DNA of 64,000 nucleotides, from positions 434,001 to 498,000 of the forward strand of contig NZ_SMGO01000003.1 of the NCBI RefSeq assembly GCF_004339765.1, read 5' to 3'. Positions 28,206 through 36,169 of this stretch are shown in pieces. Position 1 is the first letter of the stretch; each line of letters starts with the position of its first letter. This stretch comes from Albibacterium bauzanense. Lineage in GTDB: Bacteria > Bacteroidota > Bacteroidia > Sphingobacteriales > Sphingobacteriaceae. The notes under the pieces were generated by a model. It ran no database searches, was not told where the DNA came from, and worked only from the letters and a program-made list of their open reading frames with translations. The position numbers were made by a program, and so were the translations under genes.

Positions 28206-28576
28206 ATTGTTTCTAAAATTTTGTTTTCATGAAGTATTTTGAAAAATGGTTCCAGCATTTTTTCATACTCTTCAGTCAATGAGTAAAAAATGGTTTGTGC
28301 CTCTCTTTCGCTTGCAATGAGCTTTCGGTCTTTAAGTTTTCGCAAGTGTTGAGAAACTGCTGAAATTGTCATACCAAGAATGTCACTAACATCACAAACA
28401 CAAAGTCGCTTTTCTTCATAAAGAAGAAATAGAATTTTCAATCTTACATTGTTTCCCGCCAATTCAAGCCCGTTCGATAAATAGTCAAATGAGCCACTGA
28501 GTTCCGACACTCGCTCTTTACAACGTTTGATTTGTTTAATGTCTGCCTGTTGTCTTATGCAAGAAGTATTATCCAT
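28202..28576 (-). CDS. ArsR/SmtB-family metal-sensing repressor
   Basis: From ATG 28576 the protein has 124 residues with a winged-helix domain (about 38-120). LCVCDVSDILGM places a CxC in the recognition-helix region, the site used by ArsR/CadC-type sensors, and NTSCIRQ gives a further N-terminal Cys. It should leave the operator and derepress merTP when it binds Hg(II) or another soft metal. A start further upstream in the same frame would overlap the neighbouring permease and lie beyond the promoter, so it was rejected. It is followed by merTP with a four-base overlap. Confidence 0.9.
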   Translation of the reverse strand: MDNTSCIRQQADIKQIKRCKERVSELSGSFDYLSNGLELAGNNVRLKILFLLYEEKRLCVCDVSDILGMTISAVSQHLRKLKDRKLIASEREAQTIFYSLTEEYEKMLEPFFKILHENKILETI

Positions 28577-28580
28577 AATG

Positions 28581-28610
28581 CAAAGATAGTTAATCTGCTT
28601 ATTTAAGCAA
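28581..28610 (-). promoter_or_regulatory. Bacteroidota promoter of the mer operon
   Basis: On the minus strand TTG (28610-28608), exactly 19 bases, then TATCTTTG (28588-28581) match the -33/-7 consensus TTG-N19-TAnnTTTG. The ATG of the ArsR gene begins only four bases after the -7 element, so the transcript is probably leaderless or nearly so. Confidence 0.75.
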
Positions 28611-28622
28611 TTGCTTAAATAA
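28599..28622. promoter_or_regulatory. ArsR-type operator, 24-base perfect palindrome
   Basis: The half-site TTATTTAAGCAA is followed directly by its exact reverse complement TTGCTTAAATAA. It covers the -33 element of the promoter, where a bound repressor would block RNA polymerase. AT-rich palindromes of this size are typical ArsR/SmtB targets. Confidence 0.8.
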
Positions 28623-28659
28623 AAAACATCAAAATATTTATTTATCAGAGGTATGATAC

Positions 28660-29910
28660 TTATTTCCATATGCTATGGAATATTAGTCTGAGAACAAATC
28701 CTGCGATAAGTAGTCCAATGCCCACTAAGATAACTTCTATTGGTAACGAAACTGACATTATTATACATCCGATAAATCCGAGCACAGGGATTGCCCTTCC
28801 GTATATCTGGTCTTTACGGGGTTGCCGGAGAGCTGCAATATTGGTAATGCTGTAATAGAGCAAAATGGTAAAAGACGCTGCTCTGACAATGAATTCAAAT
28901 GATCCAGTTACCGTAATTAATAAAATAATAAACCCCGTGATTATTATTCCAAGATGTGGAACCCTATACCGACTGTGAACGGTTTGAAATACAGGAGGAA
29001 GATCATTTCTTCTCCCCATTGCAAGCATCATTCTGCTGATACCCAAGATCTGACTAAGCAATACTCCCAACATGGCTGTTGACGCTCCAATCGTTATAAT
29101 TGGTTTGATTGCAGGTGTAGTCAAAGCTACTGCGACTACTTGTAAAGGTGATTGACTATCTGCCATTCTTTTTGCACCAACAACACCTATGGCAATAACA
29201 GATACGGCAGCATACAGGACAATTGCCAAGAGAATGGTGATAATAATGGCTCTCGGAATTGTTTTCTTTGGTTCATATATTTCTTCTCCCAACGTTGCAA
29301 TTCTTGCATAACCGGTAAAGGCAAAAAATAACAATGCCGAAGCTTCTGCAATACCCGAAACACCAAAGGGAGCGAATGGTTTAAAATTAGTCACTTCCAT
29401 GGCTGTTACACCGCTAAAAATCAAATACAGCAGTGAAAGAAGTGTGAATGCCACAATTACAAGATTAAGTATTCCGACTTTTTTTATGCCGAAATAATTG
29501 ACAATAGTTAGAAATATAACTGCAACTACAGAAATAATCTGAGGTGAAGCTACAGGCAAGAGTTGATGAAAATAACTTCCAAAACCAATGGCAACAAATC
29601 CTGCTGCTGATAACTTGCTTATTAAGAACATCCAACCTGCTGAAAATCCGAAGGAAGGTGTAAGCAAACGATATCCATATTCATACGTCCCGCCCGAATG
29701 AGGATATATTGCAGCCAGTTGTGCAGAGCTTAACCCGTTGAAGGCCGCAATAGTGCCTGCAATTATAAGTGCAATAATAAATGAAGGACCCGAAACTCCT
29801 GCTGCGATGCCCGTTACTACAAAAATTCCTGCGCCAATTATTGCACCCAGCCCAACTCCTACAGCATCTCTTAAGGTGAGAGCACGGACAAGTTCATTGT
29901 TTTTCTTCAT
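28660..29910 (-). CDS. APC-family amino acid permease
   Basis: A 416-residue inner-membrane protein with 11-12 membrane segments. The first has the family glycine signature GVGLGAIIGAGIFVVTG, and FFAFTGYARIATLGEEI matches the conserved TM6 to loop region of cationic amino-acid/APC transporters. Substrate not clear. It is the second gene of a pair with the DoxX gene, overlapping it by four bases. It ends about 40 bases before the mer operator. A link to metal resistance is not evident. Confidence 0.88.
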   Translation of the reverse strand: MKKNNELVRALTLRDAVGVGLGAIIGAGIFVVTGIAAGVSGPSFIIALIIAGTIAAFNGLSSAQLAAIYPHSGGTYEYGYRLLTPSFGFSAGWMFLISKLSAAGFVAIGFGSYFHQLLPVASPQIISVVAVIFLTIVNYFGIKKVGILNLVIVAFTLLSLLYLIFSGVTAMEVTNFKPFAPFGVSGIAEASALLFFAFTGYARIATLGEEIYEPKKTIPRAIIITILLAIVLYAAVSVIAIGVVGAKRMADSQSPLQVVAVALTTPAIKPIITIGASTAMLGVLLSQILGISRMMLAMGRRNDLPPVFQTVHSRYRVPHLGIIITGFIILLITVTGSFEFIVRAASFTILLYYSITNIAALRQPRKDQIYGRAIPVLGFIGCIIMSVSLPIEVILVGIGLLIAGFVLRLIFHSIWK

Positions 29911-30320
29911 TTCTTTTGAATGTGTTTATCTATTGAATAATTGCCACTACCAAAATATAATATCATAAATAGCAGCATAGTCATTGAGAAATCTGTCCGA
30001 TACTCGTGCGCAAATACCCAAAATCCTTTCTCCGCAAGTGTTGGGATTTTGGTCATAACAAAAGCTACTCCCATAATAATCAGCAATGGTATTGTTGCCA
30101 GCCTGGAAAGCAGCCCTATGAGCAATAAAATACCACAGAGTATCTCTGTTATACCTACTAACGATGCCCAAAACTCGGGATGTTGAAATCCTATTTTTGT
30201 AAAACGCCCAACCCCGACAGCTTCAGGAACTATAAATTTTTGCAACCCTTCTGAAAGAAAGATTAACCCTATTATCAATCTTGGAATGATAAGAGGGAGA
30301 GGTTTTGTTTTAGTTATCAT
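29907..30320 (-). CDS. DoxX-family membrane protein
   Basis: A 137-residue protein with four membrane segments and the DoxX pattern: RLIIGLIFLSEGLQKF, then GITEILCGILLLIGLLSRLA. Family members are often linked to redox stress and the quinone pool, but function here is unproven. The stop overlaps the permease start (ATGA), suggesting coupled translation. Its start lies inside the end of the broken CNNCH lipoprotein gene. Confidence 0.88.
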   Translation of the reverse strand: MITKTKPLPLIIPRLIIGLIFLSEGLQKFIVPEAVGVGRFTKIGFQHPEFWASLVGITEILCGILLLIGLLSRLATIPLLIIMGVAFVMTKIPTLAEKGFWVFAHEYRTDFSMTMLLFMILYFGSGNYSIDKHIQKK

Positions 30321-30813
30321 ACTTTTCGTTTTGTTGTTTGATATTTTGATTGCTGTATGGTGGCGTGGAAGGAATTGTAATCACATTAAATTCGTGTTTA
30401 ATTGCCTTATGGCAGTTATTACAGGTATTGGTCAGATTGATATATCCTTCTTTAAAAACTACGCTCATTTTTTTTGTTGAATGGCTGTGCGAATATTATT
30501 TAATGCGGGGTCTATCATTGACAACGACTGAATTTCCGGACAGTCAACACAATATTTTATTATATCATCCAAACTTTCTTGGATTTCGTTTATTTCAAGT
30601 CTGCCAATTTCCAATTTTGATTGATGCCCGCAAACCACAATTTATTATGATGACCTGGATATTGCTCATAAATTCTCCAAATCCCTGCTTGTAGCTATTA
30701 TCCAATTTAGATTGCAGGCTGTCTATTTGGTTACGTATAAACTAATCATTACTACTATGTTGGCTACAACCGCATATTTCTAAAAAAATGGGTGCAATTA
30801 TAATGTATTTCAT
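30310..30813 (-). pseudogene. Decayed lipoprotein with CNNCH haem-like motif
   Basis: From ATG 30813 the reading gives a short hydrophobic signal and ICGCSQHSSND, then an in-frame TAG. Continuing across frames, recognisable pieces appear in order: QIDSLQSKLDNSYKQGFGEF, then HHNKLWFAGINQNWKLAD, then INEIQESLDDIIKYC, then EGYINLTNTCNNCH. At least four single-base indels, two of them in A and T runs, break the gene. The intact gene would have been a lipoprotein of about 160 residues with a single CxxCH motif, a type common in Bacteroidota. The final fragment, from ATG 30467, is still open for 52 codons and overlaps the DoxX start. Confidence 0.7.
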
Positions 30814-30907
30814 GCCCTATAATTTTAAAAAACCGAAAAACTATATAGCAAAATTCGTACAATATTTCTAGTTCTATATGGTATATTTGAAAATACTACG
30901 GTAGCCT

Positions 30908-31672
30908 TTAATGTTTTCGGAATAGATGTGGTGTTAAGCCAGTATGGCGTTTAAAGTATTTTACAAGGTGGGAAGCATCATTGAAGTGTAGATTATAAGC
31001 GATTTCAGAAATGCTGTTATCAGTATATATCAGTTGTCTTTTAGCCTCACTGATTATGTGTTCTGAAATAACTTCTGCGGCAGATTGGTTGAGGGATTTC
31101 CTACACATGGCATTTAGGTTTTGCGGTGTGGTGTTCAGTTTTTCAGCATAGTACGCAACTTTATTTCTTAATTCATCTGTCTGATTGAGTAGCTCTCTGA
31201 ATAATAAAACGGTATTATTAGTTTTATTCTTACTGACGGTTAAAGGTTTAGCAGTTCTAATAATCTTAACCAATAATGCTTTCAATATACCTTCTGTAAC
31301 AATAAAATCATTCTCCCCGATAAGCAATCGAAATAAGGTTTCAATAGTATTATTTTCCTTTAAATGAAGACAATTTAATGCACTTACTTGCGATAAAATC
31401 CTTTTCAGTTCGACATCTAATGACTCTTCAACAAAACCTTTCTTCAAGAGCAATACATAACCTTCAGGTACAGCAGTCATATTCCAATGATGTACCTGCT
31501 CTTTGCGGACAAAAAATATTGTCGGGGCTTTTATAGAAAATCGGGTATAATCAATCGTATGCGTACCATTTCCGTGCAACAAATATATAATCTCAAAATA
31601 ATTATTGTGCTTATGTGGTTCGGTTTTCAGGATTTCTTTTCTGAATGGCGAAACTTTGATAAGCTCCGTCAT
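30908..31672 (-). CDS. AraC-family transcriptional regulator
   Basis: From ATG 31672 the protein has 254 residues: an N-terminal cupin-like sensor with the HKHNNYFEIIYLLHGNG motif (about 22-38) and a C-terminal AraC DNA-binding domain (about 155-254) ending GLTPHLFRKH. The ligand is unknown. A longer reading upstream adds residues without cupin homology and overlaps the methyltransferase end, so the shorter start was preferred. It lies 37 bases downstream of the methyltransferase gene. Confidence 0.85.
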   Translation of the reverse strand: MTELIKVSPFRKEILKTEPHKHNNYFEIIYLLHGNGTHTIDYTRFSIKAPTIFFVRKEQVHHWNMTAVPEGYVLLLKKGFVEESLDVELKRILSQVSALNCLHLKENNTIETLFRLLIGENDFIVTEGILKALLVKIIRTAKPLTVSKNKTNNTVLLFRELLNQTDELRNKVAYYAEKLNTTPQNLNAMCRKSLNQSAAEVISEHIISEAKRQLIYTDNSISEIAYNLHFNDASHLVKYFKRHTGLTPHLFRKH

Positions 31673-31709
31673 TTCAATTTTATTTTTTATTGCTATGAAT
31701 TTTTTCAAC

Positions 31710-32333
31710 TTATATTTTTCTTTTAAAACTGCAAAACACAAAGTTCTGAATGGTATCAAAAGGTGTTCTGTGGTCTATAGTAAAGCATCCTATTTTTTCA
31801 AAATATTCCTGAAAGTGATTTACCATTGAATTTTCAGAATACTGTTTGGTTTCAATACCACTACATTTTTTCGGACCTTGTTCTGAAAAAGTTCCAATTA
31901 CCAAAATTCCAGTTGGTTTAATATACTGTTTAACTGTATTGACGTAGCTTTCAATTTCGCTGTCCTTTGTCATAAAATGAAAAGCTGCCCTGTCGTGCCA
32001 AAAGTCATATTGTTCTGTAGGTTCGAATGTAGCGGCATCTGCAACTACCCATTTTACGCTGTTTGACTTTTCGTTAAGTCGATGCTTCGCTTTATTAAGT
32101 GCTGTTTCCGAAATGTCCAAAACTGTGACGTCCTGATAACCCAAGTCGAGCAAGTGGTCAACAAGAAAACTATCTCCTCCACCAATATCAATGATTTTGG
32201 CAGTTTTTGGCACATCGAATTGCTTAATAAACGCTAATGATGTTTCAGGGGTGGGTTGATACCAGCTTACTTCTTCCAATGATTTGGTTTGGTATATTTT
32301 TTCCCAATGATTTTTTGTACCGGATAATGACAT
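31710..32333 (-). CDS. Class I SAM-dependent methyltransferase
   Basis: A 207-residue cytoplasmic protein. AKIIDIGGGDSFLVDHLLDLGY is motif I of the Rossmann-fold methyltransferases (SAM binding), VLDISETAL motif II, and YDFWHDRAAFHFM motif post-I/IV. Methyltransferases of this kind often occur in tellurite or metal-resistance clusters, but the substrate cannot be read from sequence. It is the first gene before the AraC regulator and follows the dead acr3 region. Confidence 0.85.
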   Translation of the reverse strand: MSLSGTKNHWEKIYQTKSLEEVSWYQPTPETSLAFIKQFDVPKTAKIIDIGGGDSFLVDHLLDLGYQDVTVLDISETALNKAKHRLNEKSNSVKWVVADAATFEPTEQYDFWHDRAAFHFMTKDSEIESYVNTVKQYIKPTGILVIGTFSEQGPKKCSGIETKQYSENSMVNHFQEYFEKIGCFTIDHRTPFDTIQNFVFCSFKRKI

Positions 32334-32375
32334 CGCTTTTAATTTTCAACTCTCTATAATATACAAATTTAACGC

Positions 32376-32812
32376 TAGTTTTTTTAATGCGTATAATGTT
32401 ATCGTCGATATTTTGGGTACGAATTTACGGTTATACCACTCTATAACACTTGGATTTGATGAGGAAGAAACGGCTTAGAAAACTGCTAAGAATGGAATAC
32501 CTAAATATATCAAAACGCTTTTGGATACGCTTGCATTGAAATTGGCCGATCTTAATTTACTCGGCAATACATTGATGAACAGCCAAACCAAGAAGCTGTA
32601 CCCAAATACCTGAAAGATACTGTTTAGGGCAATCAATAAAGCCGCATATTTTCTGTTACCTTTGAATAAATCATTCTATACGATGACCATTGTTATATAT
32701 CTTGTCAAACCCATCTTTCGCCAATGGTGGGTACTTTATAGCCAAAGGAATATTTGTAGTACCTACAGACAATTCATTCATCAAACTGGAAATATAAGGG
32801 TTGAAACGCCAT
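32376..32812 (-). pseudogene. Remnant of ACR3-family arsenite efflux permease
   Basis: Fragments in order on the minus strand are NPYISSLMNELSVGTTNIPL with YPPLAK, then after a deletion GNRKYAALLIALNSIFQVFG and WLFINVLPSKL, then SKSVLIYLGIPFLAVF and, in another frame, EWYNRKFVPKIS. Each piece matches a known ACR3 block (SVGTTNIPIAI, ALNSIFQVL, KSVLIYLGIPF, WYxxKFxPKIS). The N-terminal part and much of the middle are missing and frames shift, so the gene is dead. It points to a former arsenic-resistance unit in the island. Confidence 0.75.
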
Positions 32813-32821
32813 AACCACGTT

Positions 32822-32953
32822 CTATGATTGCCTTATTGTGGCTACCTCACCCAACTTGACATTTTTGACATTCAAACCGAGTTTATTCATCTCATTCTGC
32901 TCCACCATAATACAGTGGTTGCAAACCATATTTTTAATGAATAGTGTCGCCAC
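32822..32953 (-). pseudogene. Truncated copy of the HMA-AraC regulator
   Basis: From GTG 32953 the minus strand reads VATLFIKNMVCNHCIMVEQN and on to KLGEV, closely matching the start of the regulator at 26796-27359 (MTTLFIKNMVCNRCIMV...), then runs to a stop after about 43 codons. The metal-loop Cys pair is kept. In another frame a short piece, AIIERGYGV, may be the HMA tail. The whole DNA-binding half is missing, replaced by the acr3 remnant. Confidence 0.75.
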
Positions 32954-33063
32954 AAGTTAATTTCAATAGGTACACAAAACTACAAATATTATGCATTGAC
33001 AGAGGAACAGAATGGCTTTTGTACAAAATTGTAATGTATATAAAAGTTAATTTTTATATACCT

Positions 33064-33105
33064 AATAAAATATCCCCAAGTTGGTTACTTGGGGGATATT
33101 TTATT
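33064..33105 (-). terminator. Strong stem-loop, probable terminator of the Csp gene
   Basis: An 18-base left arm (AATAAAATATCCCCAAGT) pairs with the right arm, which has one bulged G, around the loop TGGTT. A/T-rich flanks allow termination in both directions. It lies 99 bases past the stop of the Csp gene. Confidence 0.65.
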
Positions 33106-33204
33106 TTAAACATTAAGAAGCTCATCGTCCATTTTGCTACATACTTCAATCGATAAAACCTCATAAATATAGACATATAGCATTCTTATGTCTATATCAA
33201 GAAA

Positions 33205-33549
33205 CTAAGCAGCATCTGCCATTTCTCCGCATGCTTGGGCACACTTCCTACAAGCCTCAGCACATTCACGGCAATGTTCCATACCCATTTGAGCGTGCTT
33301 CTCGCATTCTTCTGCACAGGCTTTACAGATATCTGCGCAAACATGGCAGATATGAGAGCTGAAACTGCTTCCGAGACTCATCAAATCTGCAGCTGATTTA
33401 CAAATAGAAGCACATTCCAGATCCAGCTGGATACATCTTCTCAGGTCCTGAACCTTTTCTTCCTTTAAACATTCTGCAGCACAATGGCTGCAAGCTATTG
33501 CACATGCGTAGCATGCCTCAATGCAATTCTGATACTGTTGATGTGACAT
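33205..33549 (-). CDS. Four-helix-bundle copper-storage protein (Csp-like)
   Basis: From ATG 33549 the protein has 114 residues with about 18 Cys, regularly spaced as CxxxC/CxxC along four predicted helices (CIEACYACAIACSHCAAEC, CADICKACAEECEKHA, CRECAEACRKCAQAC). This is the pattern of Csp proteins, which store many Cu(I) ions in the core of a helix bundle. No signal peptide is visible, so it is probably a cytoplasmic Csp3-like form. It follows the DUF305 gene (80 bases) and adds cytoplasmic copper storage to the island's export systems. Confidence 0.9.
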   Translation of the reverse strand: MSHQQYQNCIEACYACAIACSHCAAECLKEEKVQDLRRCIQLDLECASICKSAADLMSLGSSFSSHICHVCADICKACAEECEKHAQMGMEHCRECAEACRKCAQACGEMADAA

Positions 33550-33629
33550 AATTGTTGTTTTAATAATTAACATTTAGTTAATAGACATTACTGTTGTTAT
33601 TGTTCTAAAGCCAATTTTGAAGTTTGACA

Positions 33630-34250
33630 TTATTTATGACCTCTTGCTAAGAGCCAGTCTTGTAATTCTGAAATTTCCTTTTCCTGTTCATCTATGATCT
33701 TCACTGCCATTTGCTTCATACTTTCCTCGTGACCATCCAAAAGCACAAGCCTTGAGTTTTCAATTGCACTCTGATGATGCTGAATCATAAGTATAGCGAA
33801 ATCATGATCAGTATCCCCGTTGATGACCTGCAAATCCGATTCCTTACTGCTTTTCTCCATAACGGTCATAATCATCTGATCGAACTCTGGATTATTAAGA
33901 TGGGGCGAATGAGTCTGAAGGAAAGCATCCAGCTGAGTAATCTCTGCTTGTTGAGTTTCAATAATGGTTTGGGCCATTGCTTTTAACTGCTCATCTTTAC
34001 CGTTCTTCAGCTCAAGGTTGGCCATGTCTATGGCTCCCAGATGATGTGTTCTCATCATCATAGCAAAATCATTATCCGGGTCTTTAGTCATCTCCATAGT
34101 CATCATTTTATCCATCATTTGATGCTTTAGGGCCATCATCTGGCTTTCGTCATGATCCTGAATTATAATAGTGCCCTTATCATCCTTTGAACAGGAACTA
34201 GTTGATATTAGAAGCGCAATGGCGGCTATAACTTTAATGATGTGTTTCAT
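33630..34250 (-). CDS. DUF305 lipoprotein (double repeat)
   Basis: A 206-residue protein with lipobox STSSC at Cys20. Two DUF305 repeats follow: MMRTHHLGAIDMANLEL (about 66-82) and LMIQHHQSAIENSRLVL (about 152-168), each carrying HH plus many Met residues (MMALKHQMMDKMMTMEM). The family is ferritin-like in fold and often found with copper genes. The Met/His content makes periplasmic copper binding plausible. It is the first gene before the Csp gene. Confidence 0.87.
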   Translation of the reverse strand: MKHIIKVIAAIALLISTSSCSKDDKGTIIIQDHDESQMMALKHQMMDKMMTMEMTKDPDNDFAMMMRTHHLGAIDMANLELKNGKDEQLKAMAQTIIETQQAEITQLDAFLQTHSPHLNNPEFDQMIMTVMEKSSKESDLQVINGDTDHDFAILMIQHHQSAIENSRLVLLDGHEESMKQMAVKIIDEQEKEISELQDWLLARGHK

Positions 34251-34996
34251 GAGTTCTGATATAAGATTTGTTAATTATTCTGCATGTCCACGACCTTCGG
34301 ATATGACCTGATAGAAACTTCTCCCGCCAAGCGGATTTTTCCCATATAATGTGTCAAGGCGATTTTCAGCTCCCAATGGCTTGCTGTAAACGACCGAGCA
34401 GTAGTACAACGTTTTAATTTTCTTAACAATTCTAAACTCATATAGTTTACACTCTCTATAACTAAGCGTAATGAAAATTACGTTGCGAAATATTAAAAAT
34501 GAGCCAGCCGGGTTTTAAAAATCAATGAACGTCATCATATGCAAATGCCTCAGCGCTGATCGACCGTTTCGAGCACTTCGCCTGTTTAGAAATCTCAACT
34601 AAGGGCACAAAAGCACTTCCCAAAAGATTTTCAAACCGCACAACAATTCAACATCATGAAAAGAAGACACAGCAGAAGTATTGTCGTCATAAGTTTCCTA
34701 CAAATGGTTGAAATATTTACGGTTCATTAATCTTTTGCTTTCGCAGTATCCGCTGTAGTTCTAATAGCAGGTATCATAAATTATTTCAGAAACAATCAGA
34801 AAATCAAGCTGAGTAAAATACATATTGGTGACCACAAAGTTGAATTCGAAACGTTTTAAAACCGATGGTAACTTCAATTCATCTTTTGAAAGCGCCGTAA
34901 AGAAATAGAATCAATCTTATTTCTTACTAAATTCTTTTGCAACGGTATAGTCTAGCCGTTGGGTTTTAAATCAATAAAAGTTTTAAAACACCCATT
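34251..34996. other. Gene-poor stretch with short unrecognised reading frames
   Basis: No convincing gene. A 56-codon minus frame (34271-34441) and an overlapping frame ending in EGRGHAE are both unrecognised and may be the tail of a broken gene. On the plus strand short frames near 34650-34860, including one starting MKRRHSRSIVVISF, are interrupted by stops. CGTAAT and ATTACG form a small inverted repeat at 34467-34482. CAACGG/CCGTTG (34940-34961) could be a weak terminator for the ART-like gene. The stretch looks like decayed island DNA. Confidence 0.4.
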
Positions 34997-35482
34997 TTAG
35001 ACTAATAGCCTGATTTGTTCCGTGGTAAAAACAATGTATTCCATTTCATCGTTGCCCAATGAAGAGATTATACCATCATATCCTGCTTCTTTTAAGGAAT
35101 GGTGACTTTCTTCGGAATTCAACGCATCATATAGGTCGTCTATCTCACCAAGAGAAATATTTTCATCAAGTTGAATTAATGCGTCTTCTTCTGAAAGCAC
35201 TTCACCTGTCAAAATTTCCCAAATAAGTGGGGCTTGATTTCGCTCCGAAAAGATCCCATGTACAGTTAGGTCAATTGCTTTTTTAATAACAATATTTGCT
35301 TTGATAATCCTCTTACCAAATAGTGTGGCATATTCTTTCTTTTCGGTAAAGAAAAATCCATGGATACTATTAGGGAATCCCGTATTACTGCCTTTCTTAG
35401 TTTCATCAAAGCGGTCAAATATTGCATCTGTTCCGTGATAAACTATTTTTGAGATCTGGGGTAGTGCTCTAAGATTGCTCAT
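34997..35482 (-). CDS. ADP-ribosyltransferase-like (ART-PolyVal-type) protein
   Basis: The 161-residue protein has the ART-like pattern seen in phage and mobile-element polyvalent proteins: IVYHGTDAIFDRFDETKKGS at the start, SIHGFFFTEKKEYATLFG in the middle and EYIVFTTEQIRLL at the end, with Tyr/His, a Phe-rich strand and a Glu near the C-terminus as likely NAD-site residues. It has no signal. It may modify host or competitor targets, or be part of an anti-defence or toxin set. It sits next to the ORF6N and integrase genes. Activity is inferred from motifs only. Confidence 0.65.
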   Translation of the reverse strand: MSNLRALPQISKIVYHGTDAIFDRFDETKKGSNTGFPNSIHGFFFTEKKEYATLFGKRIIKANIVIKKAIDLTVHGIFSERNQAPLIWEILTGEVLSEEDALIQLDENISLGEIDDLYDALNSEESHHSLKEAGYDGIISSLGNDEMEYIVFTTEQIRLLV

Positions 35483-35516
35483 GACTTTTTGTTAAGCAAT
35501 CAACTTGAATGGAGTA

Positions 35517-35564
35517 AACCATCAAGGGCATGAGGCAACGAATGTTTATATACCCTTGATGGTT
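35517..35564. repeat. 12-base perfect inverted repeat between ORF6N and ART genes
   Basis: AACCATCAAGGG (35517-35528) and CCCTTGATGGTT (35553-35564) with a 24-base spacer, 35 bases before the ART-like start. It could be an operator for a dimeric regulator or an mRNA hairpin. No T-run follows on the minus strand. Confidence 0.6.
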
Positions 35565-35616
35565 ATACGGAACGAAAGTAAATTTGCGATAAAACAAAAA
35601 ATGAGCAATCTGGCTC

Positions 35617-36159
35617 TTAAAGATCATCTGGTTTGAAACCGATCCGTTTTCTCGGTGGTTTGGATTGGTTCGGCTTTTCCAACAGTTCGTCGAGGTATTT
35701 AAAAACGATCTCCATGTTTTTATCCTGATTGTCAAGCTTGTTTTTGATTTTCTCTACTTCTAGTCTTATTTCTGTATTGTCGGCTAATACTTGGCGTATG
35801 TGGGTAAAGACCCGTATAATTTGAATGTTGACTTGGATTGCCCTGGAACTGTTGAGTACACTTGACAACATTGCAACTCCCTGTTCTGTAAAAACCATCG
35901 GAGCATACTTTATATTCCCGCCCTGTTTCAAGGTGCCATTTTGGCTCCTTGAATTTCGGGATTCTTCAGGAGTCGACTCGAACATGAAATCTTCGGGAAA
36001 ACGCTCTATGTTTCGCCTTACCTGTCGTTTGAGCTGTTTGGTTTCAACTTCATAGAGTGCCGCTAAATCGGAATCAAACATCACTTTTTGATCCCTGATA
36101 TAATAAATCTTGCTGATGACAATGTCATCCGGTATTTTTAATTCTGTATTTTCCATCAC
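35617..36159 (-). CDS. ORF6N-domain DNA-binding protein
   Basis: A 180-residue protein with the ORF6N domain (about 10-110: IYYIRDQKVMFDSDLAALYE, VETKQLKRQVRRN, FTEQGVAMLSSVL), found in phage antirepressors and mobile elements of Bacteroidota. The C-terminal part is coiled-coil-like and basic at the end (KPPRKRIGFK). It starts 10 bases after the integrase stop, so the two are likely co-transcribed. It may regulate excision or integration; no direct evidence. Confidence 0.88.
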   Translation of the reverse strand: MMENTELKIPDDIVISKIYYIRDQKVMFDSDLAALYEVETKQLKRQVRRNIERFPEDFMFESTPEESRNSRSQNGTLKQGGNIKYAPMVFTEQGVAMLSSVLNSSRAIQVNIQIIRVFTHIRQVLADNTEIRLEVEKIKNKLDNQDKNMEIVFKYLDELLEKPNQSKPPRKRIGFKPDDL

Positions 36160-36169
36160 TTAAATATGA

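Noticed and set aside
28202..28669. Longer ArsR reading from 28669
   Set aside because: It runs through the operator and promoter and overlaps the neighbouring permease.
35469..35735. 88-codon minus reading overlapping the ORF6N end
   Set aside because: It overlaps the ORF6N C-terminus in another frame and has no recognisable domain.
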